Source: Epichloe hybrida (taxonomy: Eukaryota > Ascomycota > Sordariomycetes > Hypocreales > Clavicipitaceae). Taken from it: a stretch of 64,000 bases of DNA. Position numbers and translations under genes: made by a program. Below are positions 12,191-25,804 of this stretch, in pieces. The stretch spans positions 310,001-374,000 of the forward strand of contig JAFEKR010000030.1 of assembly GCA_019022495.1 (NCBI GenBank), given 5' to 3'. The notes beneath the pieces are model-generated. The model made no database searches and was not told the DNA's origin. It worked only from the letters and a program-made list of their open reading frames with translations. How positions within the stretch are numbered: the first letter of the stretch is position 1; each line of letters starts with the position of its first letter.

Positions 12191-12215
12191 TCACATAATA
12201 AAGCCCTTAGATAAG
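12151..12215 (+). repeat. Fragment of E-family LTR (first 65 bp)
   Basis: Starts TGTCAGGAGCACGGAGGCC, identical to the start of the LTR at 49579, and stays similar through aaagcccttagataag. It is followed directly by TGTCACGACT (12216-12225), which equals the reverse complement of the end of the same LTR. The rest of the LTR is missing. Confidence 0.75.
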
Positions 12216-12345
12216 TGTCACGACTCAGATTGATGGTCAAGTTGAAGGTCAACGAATCTGACGATAGGCGCGATACCTAGAGGGACTATCAGGCCTAGTG
12301 AAAGGGATAGATTTGACAGGCTTGGTGGGTCAGTTAACGAATAGT

Positions 12346-13009
12346 TAGTTTAGTGGCTTTTATTAGCAGTAAAAGCGCTAGGTACGCAAAATTAAAGAGT
12401 AATTACTACTACTTATTATGATATAAAACGTAAGATTTAAAGGAGTGTGTGAAGGTTATTAATTTAACTAGCTAGAGGCTGAAGCTATCGTCTAATATAG
12501 GGGTTCTAGGTCACGTGCTAGGCCACATCCAAAGTGGCAGGCCACTTGTCAATTCTAGCACGTAACAGGGTAGCTATATTAAGGATATAGAATTTAAGCT
12601 CTCTAAGTTCTATAAGCATATAAAGAATACCTCTTATAACTACTAATCTAGTGCTAAATATAATAATTTAACGCTTATAAGAAATTACTTTTAATAAAGG
12701 TATTAATCTAAGTAAAGCCTTTACTTATGCCTCCCTTATACTTAATTTCCTTATAGCACTAGTATTAAGTATAATCCCTTTAAAGACTTTTTTAAAATAG
12801 TATTTTTTAAATATATAGTAAATTAAGCCTTTATTATACTTTTATAGCTTATAAAGTTCTTACTTAAGAAATATATATTTAAAGGCTTAATTATTTAAGG
12901 TTATAAGAATATTAATATTAGTAATATTATAGTTAGTTTATAGTTTTAAATAAAAAAATTAAGTAATACTTAAGTATACTATTAATAATAGCTTCTTTAT
13001 ATTATTATT
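12346..13009. repeat. AT-rich remnant with a short GC-rich insert
   Basis: RIP-mutated sequence without recognisable domains. An unmutated patch at about 12505-12570 contains CACGTGCTAG and, 50 bp later, CTAGCACGT, an imperfect inverted pair around gccac repeats. No family assigned. Confidence 0.35.
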
Positions 13010-13014
13010 ATTAT

Positions 13015-13270
13015 TGTTGATTCCTTCGGATCTTCATCGGTTCAATCGTGGCCAAAGACTAGACCAATTGTGGGTCCGGCGCGATACACGCAATATGATT
13101 GGCTGCATTAATTCGCCACCCCCTTTTGTGCCCTATATATGGATTTCGCCCACTTTTCTAGCATCTAGACTTTCCCTCTCTTCTCTCTTTTTCCTAGCTA
13201 GCTAACTAACTATTATTAACTTTAATTATACGGGATTTATTACCTACGCAGGACCTTAGTGTAACTAACA
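13015..13270 (+). repeat. Element B 5' LTR
   Basis: A 256-bp direct repeat of 27314-27569, mostly unmutated in its first 170 bp. The internal region starts with ctaattagtggttaac, a sequence also found directly after the C-family LTR at 39405, so it probably overlaps the primer-binding region of these copia elements. Confidence 0.9.
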
Positions 13271-14246
13271 CTAATTAGTGGTTAACTTCACAACCATAGA
13301 TAAGCTAGGTATTATAAGAAGAGACATTTCTGTAGACGCCACTACCACTACCCCTTATTATACCATAATAGTCATTGTGGTAGAGAGGTATAACTATATA
13401 AGTATACTAAAGGAAGAGACTAGAATTCTAGTTATAGGCTTATTAGGCTTCTAAGGAATTAATCTATTAACCCTTAGGCTTAGGGATATAACTTAGTTAT
13501 ATCTATCTAGGATATTGTTGTCAATTGTTAATTTTATTGTCTATTACGAGAAAACTAACTAACTAACCGAATCTATCGCTGCGAGGCATTTATTTCAAAC
13601 CTGACGTTAAATAACCTTAGCTAAGCTAGCTAATACATCTATAACTCCTCTATAAATATTCCCTTTATCTAACAGACCTTTAATCTGTTTGTACAAGCAT
13701 CTACGGCTTATTTTTTGCCCCCTTTATTATTAGTGTTATTCGCCCTGTACTTATTAGTAAGAAAGAGAGATTATCTCCTTCCCTCCTTTCACAAAAAATA
13801 GGAAGTGGTAATTCCTATTATTTCCTTATTACTTTTCCTATTATTTTCTAGTTATTTTTAGAACTTCTATTACTTTCTTTATCTTTAGTAATTTATTCTT
13901 GTTATTACTTTTACTACTTCTACTACTTTTTCTTCTGTTTTTCCTATTTTTATAATCTTCTAATTTTATTAGAGTGGTAACGCTCCTAAAATACGAAAGA
14001 AAAACCTCGTAATAGTAACGGGTAAATATAGGAGCTTAATTAGTAGTAAAAACAATAAATTAGTAATGTTCCTTTTATAGTTAAAGATAGCAAAGGAATC
14101 TAGACTTTCTATAAGAGCAAAGGCTACTAGTAATAGTAAGGCTCTAACTATTACCCCTGAAAGACCCTAAGAGCATAAGTTACCCTTATGCCTTTAATAG
14201 CTTACTCATGACTTCTCGTATAACTAGAAAGAATCTATTAAGCTAG

Positions 14247-14513
14247 TGTCACAACTGTGGTGGGAGAGATACAAACGGAGTGAAGGCTAAGACTCTTGAT
14301 TATAGCTAGAGAGCTACTACTTAGGGGTATGTGCATAAAGGTCTTAAACTCTAATCTCCTATAACTCTTATAAGCGGTCCTTATCTAAATACCCTACTAT
14401 ATACACGTAGCTACCTAGCAGCTACTTAGTTATCTATGCAATCTAGGGCTTATCTAAGGGCTCTATTATATAACCATCCTATCCGTGACTCCCTAGCCTC
14501 CATGCCCCTAATA
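14247..14513 (-). repeat. E1 left LTR (3' LTR of the minus-strand element)
   Basis: 267 bp. Outer end TGTCACAACTGTGGTGGG is unmutated; inner end reads cccctaata instead of cccctgaca. Confidence 0.92.
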
Positions 14514-17500
14514 TGCTGCCCCCCTAATATATAATTATCCTTAATTATAAAGAGCTACTTAGCTAGTGTGTGTTTGCTACGCATAACCTATGGTAATATC
14601 TATATTACTAGCTATACTATTAGTGCGTAGTATTATATCCGCTTTAAATAGTAAGACAGATATTATAGGGGTCTAGGCAGCCCTTCTTATAATTACTAGA
14701 TTACAGGTAGCTACACACTTACTGCTTTATTACCTCTAATATATATACCTCTATCTAATAAGTTATTAGCACTAAGTAAGCAACTACTAGTGTTAAGTCT
14801 TATAATTAGGTTAAATAGACAGGGTAACACGTGCTATTTAAAACAAATAACTTCTTATCTAATATTAGGGATATTATGTTAATCTTACTAGAAGTTCGTA
14901 GCTAGCGTGTGTATCTACTAGTAGTAGCTATAACTATAAATATTATAATTCCTAGATTAGCTACACACAGCATGTAAATTACTTAGGGGTCCGGGGCTAA
15001 TATAAAAGAGGCTTACTTTCCCCTACTTCCACATACTTTTTCTTCCTTTTACATCCTCCCTTAGCATTATAAGTTACCCTTACCTATAAACTAGTAGCTT
15101 TATAGCTTCTCTTATAGTAATTACTAATATCCTATAGCATTACTTTATTATCCGCATCTATCCTTATCTAAAATATCTAAATCCTCTTAAACACTAAAAT
15201 ATTAGTTTCTTACCTTTTACCTATAAGTTTTCTTATAGTATATTACTACTAACTTACTAGTAGTTAATAATATCTTTAATATAAGTAACTACTCCGCTAC
15301 TACTACCCCCCCCTAGTATAAAGACTCCTATACTATTCCCTATAAAGTCTCCTAGTAAGAAATATTTAGCTTCTAAAATTTCTATATAAGTATAATATCT
15401 ATATCCCCCCTAGCGCTTACCTTACTAACTTATAGCTAGTAGTGCTAGTAAAACAAAAATTCCTTATATACACTATGTATAGTAAGTAGTAATATAAGTA
15501 ATTGCTCCTAAAGATAGTAATAGCACAGAGCTATAATATCTTATAGAGGGCAAATCTATCCTAATGGAGTATACTAATTCCCTAAGTATAACTTCACTAC
15601 TATCTTGCTATAGGTTAGTGCTAACTTACGTAAGTAACTTAACAAAATACATATATTATTTACAAAATAACAAAGACTATTCTAGGGTATATTCTCCCTT
15701 TTCTTACTACTAATATATATACTAACACGCTACTAGTGTCCTGCTTAGTTTACCTAGTTATACTATACGCTCTTTAAGCGCATTAATGCTTATAATAATC
15801 CCAATAATAATCCATACTTTCTTAATAATATATATATCCCCTGTTTCTATAACTTAGTTACTACTAATATACTGCTAGTATCTAATATATATAAAATATA
15901 AACTTTATAATACGCTCTTAACTACTAAAAATACTAATAAGCGTAGTTAGGCAAGGCAAGCGTGGCTTATAGTGGAAGTTATACGCAAGGCTAACGCTAA
16001 TGAACAAGTTACTATGTTACTACTTAGTAATACTATTAATCTAGAAGTCTAGATAGATATTTCTAATAGCTTGCGTTTTATTACGTAGAACCTTCTATTT
16101 ATATGTACTCCCTACGCTCTAGCTTATAGCTTTACTAACTTACTAGTAGCTTACTACTAATACATCCGCACTTCCTACTTATGTTAGGCTACTAGACCTT
16201 TCTAGTAAGCTTTGTATATATATATATAGAGAGGGGGATTCTTCTAATAATAAGGATAAATCCTCCGCCCCTATTAGTATAGGTAAGACTACTAAGGGTT
16301 AGGCGCCTAATGTGTTAATAGAGTAATTAGTGTGAAGTAGCTATAAGTTAGGTTATCTAAGAAATTATCTGGATTTTTTTTCTTTATATATTGCTACTAC
16401 TATCTAAACTCTATTAAATACACCTCTATATCCGCGAACTAGCTACTTAGTTACCGCTTATAATCCTTAATAATATCTATTATAATAAAATCTCTTTTCT
16501 TTACCTAAGAATTTTCTAAAGTATTATAGCCCTTCTACTTAACTAGGTATTTCTAACGTCTCCTGTTCTAATAATATAATATAATTCTCTTAACTTTAAA
16601 CTCTTACTTATTATCTATAACATTCTCTTATAGCAAGGACGCATTTTCTACGCTAGATAGGTCCCCTATAAATAGTTTAAGGTTAGTAACGTTAAAAACA
16701 TTATATAGATGCGTTCCGCGTGGCAGCCTTAATTAATACGTAAGTCTATAGGTACTAATTACCTTTTTAATTTTATAAGGGCCTAGGTACTTCATACTTA
16801 GCTTCCTACTAGGTTACTACAAGTTAATATTCTTTATAAATAACAAAACATAGTTGCTTATATTAAACTTTATTAAGGTCTGCTTCTTATTATAGTGCTT
16901 TATATACTAGACTTATAAGTTACTTAGAAGCTACTTAATTACTACATGTCTATCTCTTAGCGCGATAGCATAAGTTTTTACCTAGTTATTTACCATAGGA
17001 ATATTCGCAACCACTTACTACAGTCCCCTAGGGTTATAGCCTCACAGCGCCTTAGCTAGGGTATAGCTATGAGTTAAATAGACGCTTGTATTATACGCAA
17101 ACTATGCTATTAAAAGATTATTAGCCTAATCAGTTTAGTTAAAGTAAGCAAAGGCTCTTAAATAATACTCTAAAACTTAGTTTAGACATTCTATCTAACC
17201 ATCTATTTGCAGGTGGAACGCAGTGCTTAGTTACTACTTAGTTATAATAAGGTAGTAAAAGGTTATCTAAAACCCGCTAGTAAAAGTTAAACCCTAGTCT
17301 ATAATAATACCCTCTAGAGCGCTATAATCCCTAAAAACATACTCTAAGAATATAGTAGCTAACCTATTACTAGTTATACGCGTTAAAATAAGGATATAAA
17401 TACTATACTTTATAAAACAGTCTATAATAACTAAGATTATATTATAAGTCTAGTTTATATCTTTTATAGGTAGTAGCCCTATAATAAAGTCTATTAATAA

Positions 17501-20500
17501 TTCTTAAAAAGGCTAATTAAGCACTAGCAGCGCTACTTGCTTACTATAGGGTTTATGGTGCCTTAGCTTTAAAGTTTAATAGCTTACGCAAGTTTGCATA
17601 TATAACTTAGTGTCTTTCTTTATTAATAGCTAGTAGTACTAGTTTATAATTTAGCAAAGGGTCTTGCTAACTCCCTAGTGGCCTACTACTAGGTTATTAT
17701 AGGTAAGCATTAGAACTTCCTTTCTTATACCTACTAGAATAAAAACTCTATTCTTAAACATTAATAGCTTAGAGGGCCTAATAGACTATATCTATAACGC
17801 TTCTAGGTTGCTACTCTTAAGTAGCTTCCTCTAACCTATAGCAAAGTCATTACCTTACTATACTTAAAACAACATAACTTAAATTAAAGTCTCTAATTCT
17901 ATATACTTAGGATAAGCGTTACGCACAAACTTAGAAGAGGTTTACTAAACTACCTATATTCTTACTATAACACCACTATAAGTAGCTAGCTTATAGTGTG
18001 CTTTTAGACTTATAGATAAATTATAGCTAAGCAGCGTTTTAAGGGGGCGCTTACGTCACTTACTAACTACTAACCTAGCTAGACTCCTAACCCGCAAGCT
18101 CACTAGACTTACGGAAACATTAAATAACACAAATAAGGCGCGACCTTACTACTCATAATTAGCGGACCTAGTTAGCATACTACTTATAGGCTTTACAGGA
18201 CTATTAGGTTCCTTAATAATATAATTAAGTTATATTTTCTTAAAACCCTAGAGGCTAGAATAGCCCTTATAGTAATCTCATAATAAACTATTAACTACGC
18301 TAAGTAATATAACCTTAGGGCCTGTAACTACACTATTACATATATAGCGCCCTTACTACTTAGCATCTATAAACTTAGCTAAGAAGTTAGGTAGCTATAA
18401 GGACATAGCCTCTGCCCTATACTCCTTACTAATATAATCTACTCTTCTTAACAGGGCATTAGTAGGGTTTAGCTTACCCGCATAATATTTAATCCTAAAA
18501 TTAAATAAACAGAGCTTATCTAATACTATTACTTACCTACTAGATAGCTTTAGCTTTATAGCTAGGTACTTATAATTAAGGTGGTCTATTACGACTATAA
18601 TCTAGTAAGTTAAATACATAAGGTAATATCTCTAGGCCCGAAACACCTCTTAGATTACTAATAACTTAGCGTCTAGGGTTAAGTAGCAAAGCTTAACATT
18701 AGTTAACTTCCTTAAAAAATACGCTACTAGGTGCTAGCTACCTAGCACTAACATCGTAAGTATAGCTCTAATTACGTAACTAGATATATCTATCTTTACT
18801 CTTAGTAAATAAAGTAAGTTAAAGTGCACTAAGATTAGTGCCTCCTAGAACTTCTTTTAGAGTTCTTTAAATACTATAAGTTTACTAGGCTTTAGCTTAA
18901 ACTCCACTAGTTAAACACCTTTTAGATAGTTTATTAGTAAGACTACTACCTTACTATACTATTTTATAAAGCATTAGTAAAACCCTATAAACCTAAGGAA
19001 TAATTAAATATTAAATACACTACAGGGTATTAGCTAGGTCATAATAGCTTTAACCCTTAACGGTTCTATCTTAATGCCTTTTTTAGATATAATAAACCCT
19101 AGGAATTTCACCTATAATACTAAAAATTAGCACTTCTTAAGGTTAACATAGAGATCCGCGTCCCGAAGTCGCTCTAGCACCCTTTTAACATGCTCTATGT
19201 GTCTTATAAGGTCACTACTATATATTAGAATATTATTAAGGTAAACAATATAGAATTTGTCTATAAGTCCCTTAAGCGTGTTATTAATATATTCCTAAAA
19301 AGTAGCTAGCGCGTTCACTAATCCGAACAGTATAATAAGGTACTTAAAATGTCCATAGTAGTATTAGAACGCTATCTTCTACTTATTACCCTCATGGATA
19401 CATAGCTAGTGGTATACCTCTTAAAGATCTAAAGACATAAAGACTTTTACGCCTACTAGTTAATTAAGAATTTCAAAGATTAATAGCAAGGGGGCCTTAT
19501 TCTTAATAGTAATCCTATTAAGACCCCTGTAATCCACATAAAGCCTTAATTTCCCTGATTTTTTCGGGACAAATAAAATTAGGGCTCTAGCTAGGCTTAT
19601 TAATCTTCTAATCTATCCTTTTTCCTACGCACTTGCAAGGTACTCCCTAAGCACCTCTAGCTCTTTTTCTACTAGGTTATATATAGGTCCCTATAGTAGC
19701 TATTTCCCTTCTTTTAATTTAATTATATAAGTATAGCCCCTAAGTTCCAGAAGCTTACTAGCTAGATCTTTTAAGAACATATCTATAAATTCTATATACT
19801 CCTCTAGGATTTACTATTAGGGTGTATTACTATCTATTTCTTACGTAAACGCTGCTAGCTCCTTATAAAATACTACCTAGAGCGCTATTATACTTCTAAG
19901 TTTCTTTTTCTTTAGGGGCTAGATATTACCTTCCGCTATTACTATAACTACATTATAAGTTAGGTTATTACTTAGTATGTTATTTATTAACAAAACTTCA
20001 TTAGTATCCCTCTCTTTTACTTTAGGTTTAACTATTCTAACTTTTAGCAATACTAGTAATAGCGTAATAAAAGACTACTTTACTACCTTACGTAGTTATT
20101 ACTTACCTAAAGTAAATATAATATATTCTTTAGTTATTAGAAACCTCTAAAACCCCTACTTCTAATCTATTACTATAGGTTTATACTCTAGGGTTTAGTC
20201 TATTCCTAGGAGCATTCCTTCTCTAGTATTAGTAACATAGCAGCTAACTTAGCAGACCTTTATATAGCCTATACTATCCTTTACCTTAACTAGTTTACGC
20301 AAAATTCCTTAGTGCGGGATCTCATTCTTACTCGCGCTTTCTAGTGTTACCTTTACTTTCACTACATTCTTCTAGTCTTGTTTTAATAGTAGCTTAGGGT
20401 AGATTATTAAATATTCCGCTCCTGTATTAAACAGCGCTAGCACTGCTAACTAGTAGTTATCTTACTATAGGGATACCTATATCCTTATTCTCTTGTCTAT

Positions 20501-21801
20501 AGGTTTCTCTATAGTAAGACTATTATCCTAGGCCTACGCTAAATTAATTAGAATTTTATTTAGGTCTGAAGATTTATTGCTACTATTTCTATGCTTCTTA
20601 GTGGTATGCTTATTACTCTTATAGATTAAGTAGTCTACCGCTTTATATCTATTTAAACTATATCTAGGGCTACTATATTTATAGCACTTAAACGGCTTCT
20701 AGCCTATGCCTTATTATTAGGAACCTTACTACGAATTATCTACAGGGGAGCTAGAGCATTATCTTTTATTATTCCTACCTTCTTTATCACGGCTTCTATT
20801 ACGATTCTTTGTTATAGATATTGTTATAACTTCAGCTTTTTTACCTTAGCCCTATAGGTAGCTCTAAGACATAGGGAACTCTTAGCTAATTATATACTAC
20901 CTTATAGCGTTATTTAAGCTATTTAGGAATATCGCTATCCTTAGACATAAGGGGATCTAGTTAGGCAATTTAGCTTCTACCTTTATCTAGAGTCTTAGGA
21001 AAGATTAGAAAGATTAATCATGCTTCTACCTAAGGTTTAGTAGTATCCTAGTAGCTTCTAAGCACCTTATGTCTTTATCTATTACGCTAGTATTTAGCTA
21101 AGACATAAATCCATCCTAGGTATAGGCTACATAGTTAACTATCCTATTTACTATTACGTGACACATCTATTATTACTTCGCGTTATTAGCTAGGCAGCTA
21201 CTAGCATACACTACCTTTATTCTATTATCCTAGAAGGTTCTTAGGTCTAGCTAGAATAGCATATTTAAATCCTATAGATATGCCTATAAATTCTCATAAG
21301 TGTCTCCCTTATACATAGGCACCTTATACTATATCTTAATAAAGCTTTACGGGTACGCGCTTATTATAAACTTGCTATTAGGTAGGAAACCTAGGAATGC
21401 GGGATTTATTAGTGCGTCTATCTAAGGGGTAATTATAAGTCTTCTACCTAATCTAGCTAATCATAGGTTTGCTTCTATTTCTTTAAGCTACGCTTCTATT
21501 TCTAAGATCTCTTATCTTAAGTAGGTATTATATAGCTAGGCTTATATAACCTTATATTACCTCTGTAGCTAGTCCGGATTATTATTATTTCTAGATCTAG
21601 GGTTGCTATATTAGTTAGGTAGTGTTTACTATACCCTATTATATTCTATAGTTAGAGTATTTAGGTTACTACTTAGGCGCTATAGGTTTAGGGCTTCCTT
21701 ACTAGGTAGTACAGGTGTGTTCTAAGTAAACATCCTATAGCTCCTTTATATTTAAATCTAGCTAACGGTCTATTTTCCTAAAAGGGTTTAAGAGTTTAAC
21801 T

Positions 21802-22068
21802 TATTATAACTATAGTAGGAGAGATATAAACGGAGTAAAGGCTAAGACTCTTAATTATAGCTAGAGAGCTACTACTTAGGGGTAAGTATATAAAGGTCTT
21901 AAACTCTAATCTCCTATAACTCTTATAGGCAGTCCTTATCTAAATACCTTACTGCGTGCACGTGGCTACCTAGCAGCTACTTAGTTATCTGTGCGATCCG
22001 GGGCTTATCCGAGGGCTCCATCATGTGACCGTCCTGTCCGTGACTCCCTGGCCTCCGTGCCCCTGACA
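21802..22068 (-). repeat. E1 right LTR (5' LTR of the minus-strand element)
   Basis: 267 bp. The inner start is RIP-converted (tattataactatagtagg). The outer 110 bp (about 21955-22068) is unmutated and GC-rich, ending GTGCCCCTGACA. The adjoining internal sequence (about 21780-21801) matches the sequence after the E2 5' LTR and should contain the primer-binding site. Confidence 0.92.
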
Positions 22069-25000
22069 GCTAGATCTAGATATAGCTATTTAGCTTAAGC
22101 TTAATAACTAAATTACGAGATTTATTAACCTTAGTAAGCATTAAGGATAGAGAGATAATAACCTATAGGAATTATTCTAAGAAGACTTCGAAAGCTAGTC
22201 TAAAGACACCTTTAAAAGGGCATCTAAGGATATTATCAGAGAATTACGCAATTCTTTACAAGATCACAGCGTTCTTATTAGGCAAGGCCTAGGATATTTA
22301 ATCCTAGTATTGCTTAAGGAAGTGCTTTATTAAACCTTAATGCCCCTTTAGTCACAGGAAAGATTATAAGAAAGACCATAATCTTCCAAACCCCTAGAAC
22401 CTTAATATTAATAGCCCTAACAACCTACCCTAGAAATTAACCTTCCTTAACCCTAGAGATTGCTTAAACCCTTATAAGAACCCCCACAATAATCCCTATT
22501 ATATTAATAGCTCCATCCGGATAATCATTATTAAGAATAACTAGTAGACTATTATTTATAATAAATTATGCCTTTATAGCAATTCCCCTCTAAAGATTAA
22601 ATTATAAAGAAGATCTTAGAGCTTATAAAGATATATAAGGATAGTAACTACTATAGTAGAAAGCTATATAACTTCTTAATGCTAAAGATCACGCTCTTTA
22701 AAAATAAGTGTAATAGAATTGACCTTCCTTAAACGCATTATTAGAAGGCTTTCCCTATTATGTTAATAGGTAATGCTAAGTAATACTACCTTGATTACCT
22801 CTTTAGGAATAACTATTCCTATAAAGAGATAATTACTTATATTTATTAACGCTTTAAGATAGAAAGTAACTAGTAATTCTATTACTATAAATAGAGTAGT
22901 ATAATGCTAAAAAGCATAATTAAGAAGAACCCTAATAAAAGCAAGCTTAATTGCCTTAAGATTATGTTATTAACCCTTAAGAAAATCCATAGAGGCCTAT
23001 ACCCTGCTAAAATAGTAAATACCAAACTTTATAAGCAAGCCTTAAATACTATAGCTAGTATACCTAAATATTAGATAGTGGAATACATACACTCCGCAGG
23101 ATTTAAAAGTCTTACTAAAGACCTCCGCAAGGCAATTACTATCACGGAATTAAATAAGAAGTCCTCCTAATACCTTTAGTACTAATAAGGAGACCCTCTA
23201 GAGGCTATGTTTACTAATTATTAGTATAGATAATAATCCCGCAGCAGAGGAAGCTATTATAAATAAAGCCCTAGGCTAAGCACTAAGCGCTGCTTTATAT
23301 ATAGTAAGAGCAGCTACTAGTCTTCTAATCACTTTACTAAAGAGCATTAAAAGGAGAAAGACTACTAGTAGGCTAGCAAGACATACCGTACACCCCCTTT
23401 AGAGAAGAGATTCTAGGCATTTCTTACCTCCTATAAAGGGTAGAATAATAATAAACCTAATAAAGGCTTAGGTAAGAATTAGGAAGTATATCTTATAGCT
23501 TATACGGAAGCCAAAGATAATAATAATAATGTTAAGGAGCTACCATTAATAGTATATCTAAGTATCACATAATTCTTCTACTCCGGATTATAAACTAACT
23601 ATAACGCCGCTAATGTTAATATCCTCACGACCCTTAATAATTAAGCCTTCTAATACGTATTCCTTAGGTAGGAGCTCTATAAGCCATAAGAGTGTAATAA
23701 AGGCTTAATTTGCTATATCTCTAAAGAACGCTATTCTAAAGAGGTTTTTAGAGGGATTATACCTAATACTAGCGCTATAGGAAAGTTAACTATAGGAGAG
23801 GCATAAGTAAAGGCTCTATTAAGATTAATGCCTTTATTAAAGGTAACCCCCTACGAACCCTAAATTATTATATTTAGCGCCGGATTAGTAGTTATAAGAG
23901 GAATTCTCTATATACCTATAGAACTTAGAGAGCTTAAATTTTATGTCCTTAACATAGCTACCCCCTTCCTCTTCTTAATCACTAATATAAATAAAATATA
24001 AGTTAAGATTAATAACCTTACTAACGTACTTATCTAAGGTAATAAGACTATACCTATCGTATAACAATAGGGCTATCCTTGGTGGTTACTAGAAGCAAGA
24101 GAAATAGTTGCCTTCTACCTTTTAGAAGGAGATATCTATTAATTATATTATTAACTTAGTTACCTTTCCGTATAATAACTCGTAAAGATCCTTTACTAAG
24201 CTAGCCATAAAGTTAAACGCTAGGTAATTAAGGAATTAACTAAAGTCTGCTACTATTACTAGATACATAGAAAGGCCCCTAGTTGATTTAAGTTTATAAT
24301 TAAAGATAACTACGAATTTAACTACGAGATTATCGTTAATATTGTGCAGATCGATGGCCAACTAGTGCTTCATATTATTAATTTAGTAATATTGTTCTAG
24401 GTAGCCTAATTCCTTGATCTAAAGAAGCAGAAGGCTCGAGATATCTGGGATATAATCCGCGAATATTAGATTAATACTTATCTTAGACCTCTAGAATAGA
24501 TTATACACGACGCTAGCAATAACTTCGCTTTTGCTAAGTTTAAGCACTATGCTTAACTAATGTTAATTAAGACTAATAAGATACTAATTAAAGCCTATAA
24601 TAGCATTAGAAAGGTTAAGAGATATTATAAACCTCTACGCTAAGCTTATAATATTATCATAGACTTAATTAGGACAGAACTCACGCTAGAGTAACGCCTT
24701 TAAATGGCTATTAAAGTGATTAATAACTCTACAGGCTTAAACAGTATTATCCTAACCCTACTAGTCTTTAGAGGCTACCTATAAATAATAGATAAGTCGC
24801 TACTAAGCGTCTCTATTATTTAATATACTAAAGTAATTCGTAAAGTTACTAATAAAGTCTACTGCTATTTAGCTTTATAGCAGGTATATAATGCCCTTAA
24901 AGTCTAGAATAGCCCTAATATAGCGCTTATATATTAGCTGCCCCTATAGGCTAATATATGCATATAGAGAGAGAAAGGTAGCTAGCATAGCCTGTACAAG

Positions 25001-25599
25001 CTACTTACCACTAATAGAGAGACCTATACTATTAATATACCCTATAGCCTAGTAAAGTTCTACTCTATAGTAGTAAAGCCCTATTATAAAGACTTATATA
25101 TTACAGAGGGACTGGAGTAGCAGGAGATAAAGCCTAGCGACGTAAAGGAAGAAGTAACTATATAACTAACCACTACTGCTAAAAGAGATTCTCTAATAGG
25201 AGAAGGCGAAGAGCTATAGGCACTAGCTAAGAGAAGACAAGGGAGACTAAGAAAGGCCCTCATAGTTTAATTTATAAGTGTAGGAGAGTCTAATAAAGAG
25301 GCTTGTGAAGCCTAAAAGGCCCTAAGGGGAAGCTATTAAGTTAAAGACTTATTACTACGCCCTAAAGGAATAAAAGTAAGGAAAAGAAGACCTTATAGCC
25401 CTAAGAAGGATATTAGCCTAGTTTAGCTCTATGTACTTATAAATAAAGATTAAGAGGAGGCCTTTATTTAAGAGATTATAACTAGAGGGATGCTAAGCAT
25501 AGCATTTCTCATAGTAAAGGAAGAGGCTAATTAGAACCTTACCCTTTAGCTCCGCCAAGAAGGAAGGATCACAACCCTAGGAAAACCCTTTAAGTAGTC

Positions 25600-25804
25600 C
25601 GATTAAGCTAAGATCAACGCTTTGCAAGCTTATAATATATTTAAATTCGTTAAGTTTGACCTAGTGAAGCACGGAGGTCATAGAATCTTTGATTCTTATA
25701 TAGTTAGAGAGATTAAAGGCAAAGGAATGGACTCGCTATACGAGAAATCTTGTCTCGTTATACAAGGCTATAATAATAAAGGAAAGGAATTTATCCTAAC
25801 GTAA
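25600..25804 (+). pseudogene. Element B reverse-transcriptase fragment
   Basis: Longest open piece of B pol. It contains the N-terminal copia RT block IVREIKGKG...YEKSCLVIQGYNNKGKEFILT, typical of fungal Ty1/copia. The frame starts at a non-ATG codon and ends at a TAA where the family has CAA/CAG, so it is a relic. Confidence 0.75.

Larger units (their letters stand above)
11650..12345. other. Unmutated host-like island inside the transposon nest
   Basis: Around 700 bp of normal GC content lie between RIP-mutated blocks. The island contains three copies of CGGTCGATTCACC (about 11726-11763), a truncated ORF, and a 65-bp LTR fragment. Escape from RIP suggests single-copy DNA captured or left between insertions. 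From 12216 it continues as unmutated sequence of no recognised family with short GGTCAA direct repeats. Confidence 0.5.
14247..22068 (-). mobile_element. Element E1: chromovirus-type Ty3/gypsy retrotransposon nested in B
   Basis: A 7.82-kb element with 267-bp LTRs at 14247-14513 and 21802-22068, bounded by the target duplication GCTAG (14242-14246 and 22069-22073). Coding is on the minus strand: reverse transcriptase about 19650-18400 (GHFKYLI...FGLVNALATF), integrase about 17630-17150, and a chromodomain-like stretch (YLVK-KGYN) about 16600-16485. The purine tract next to the left LTR reads AGGGGGGCAG on the minus strand (14514-14525), identical to E2. A tail of about 1.97 kb between chromodomain and purine tract is not gag-pol. 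All frames carry TAA/TAG stops. Confidence 0.93.

Noticed and set aside
12505..12570. Patch with CACGTGCTAG / CTAGCACGT considered as a MITE
   Set aside because: Inverted match is only about 9 bp and no target duplication is visible.
13014..13205. Plus-strand ORF of about 63 codons
   Set aside because: It lies wholly within the 5' LTR of element B and recurs in the 3' LTR; it is LTR sequence without a start codon context.
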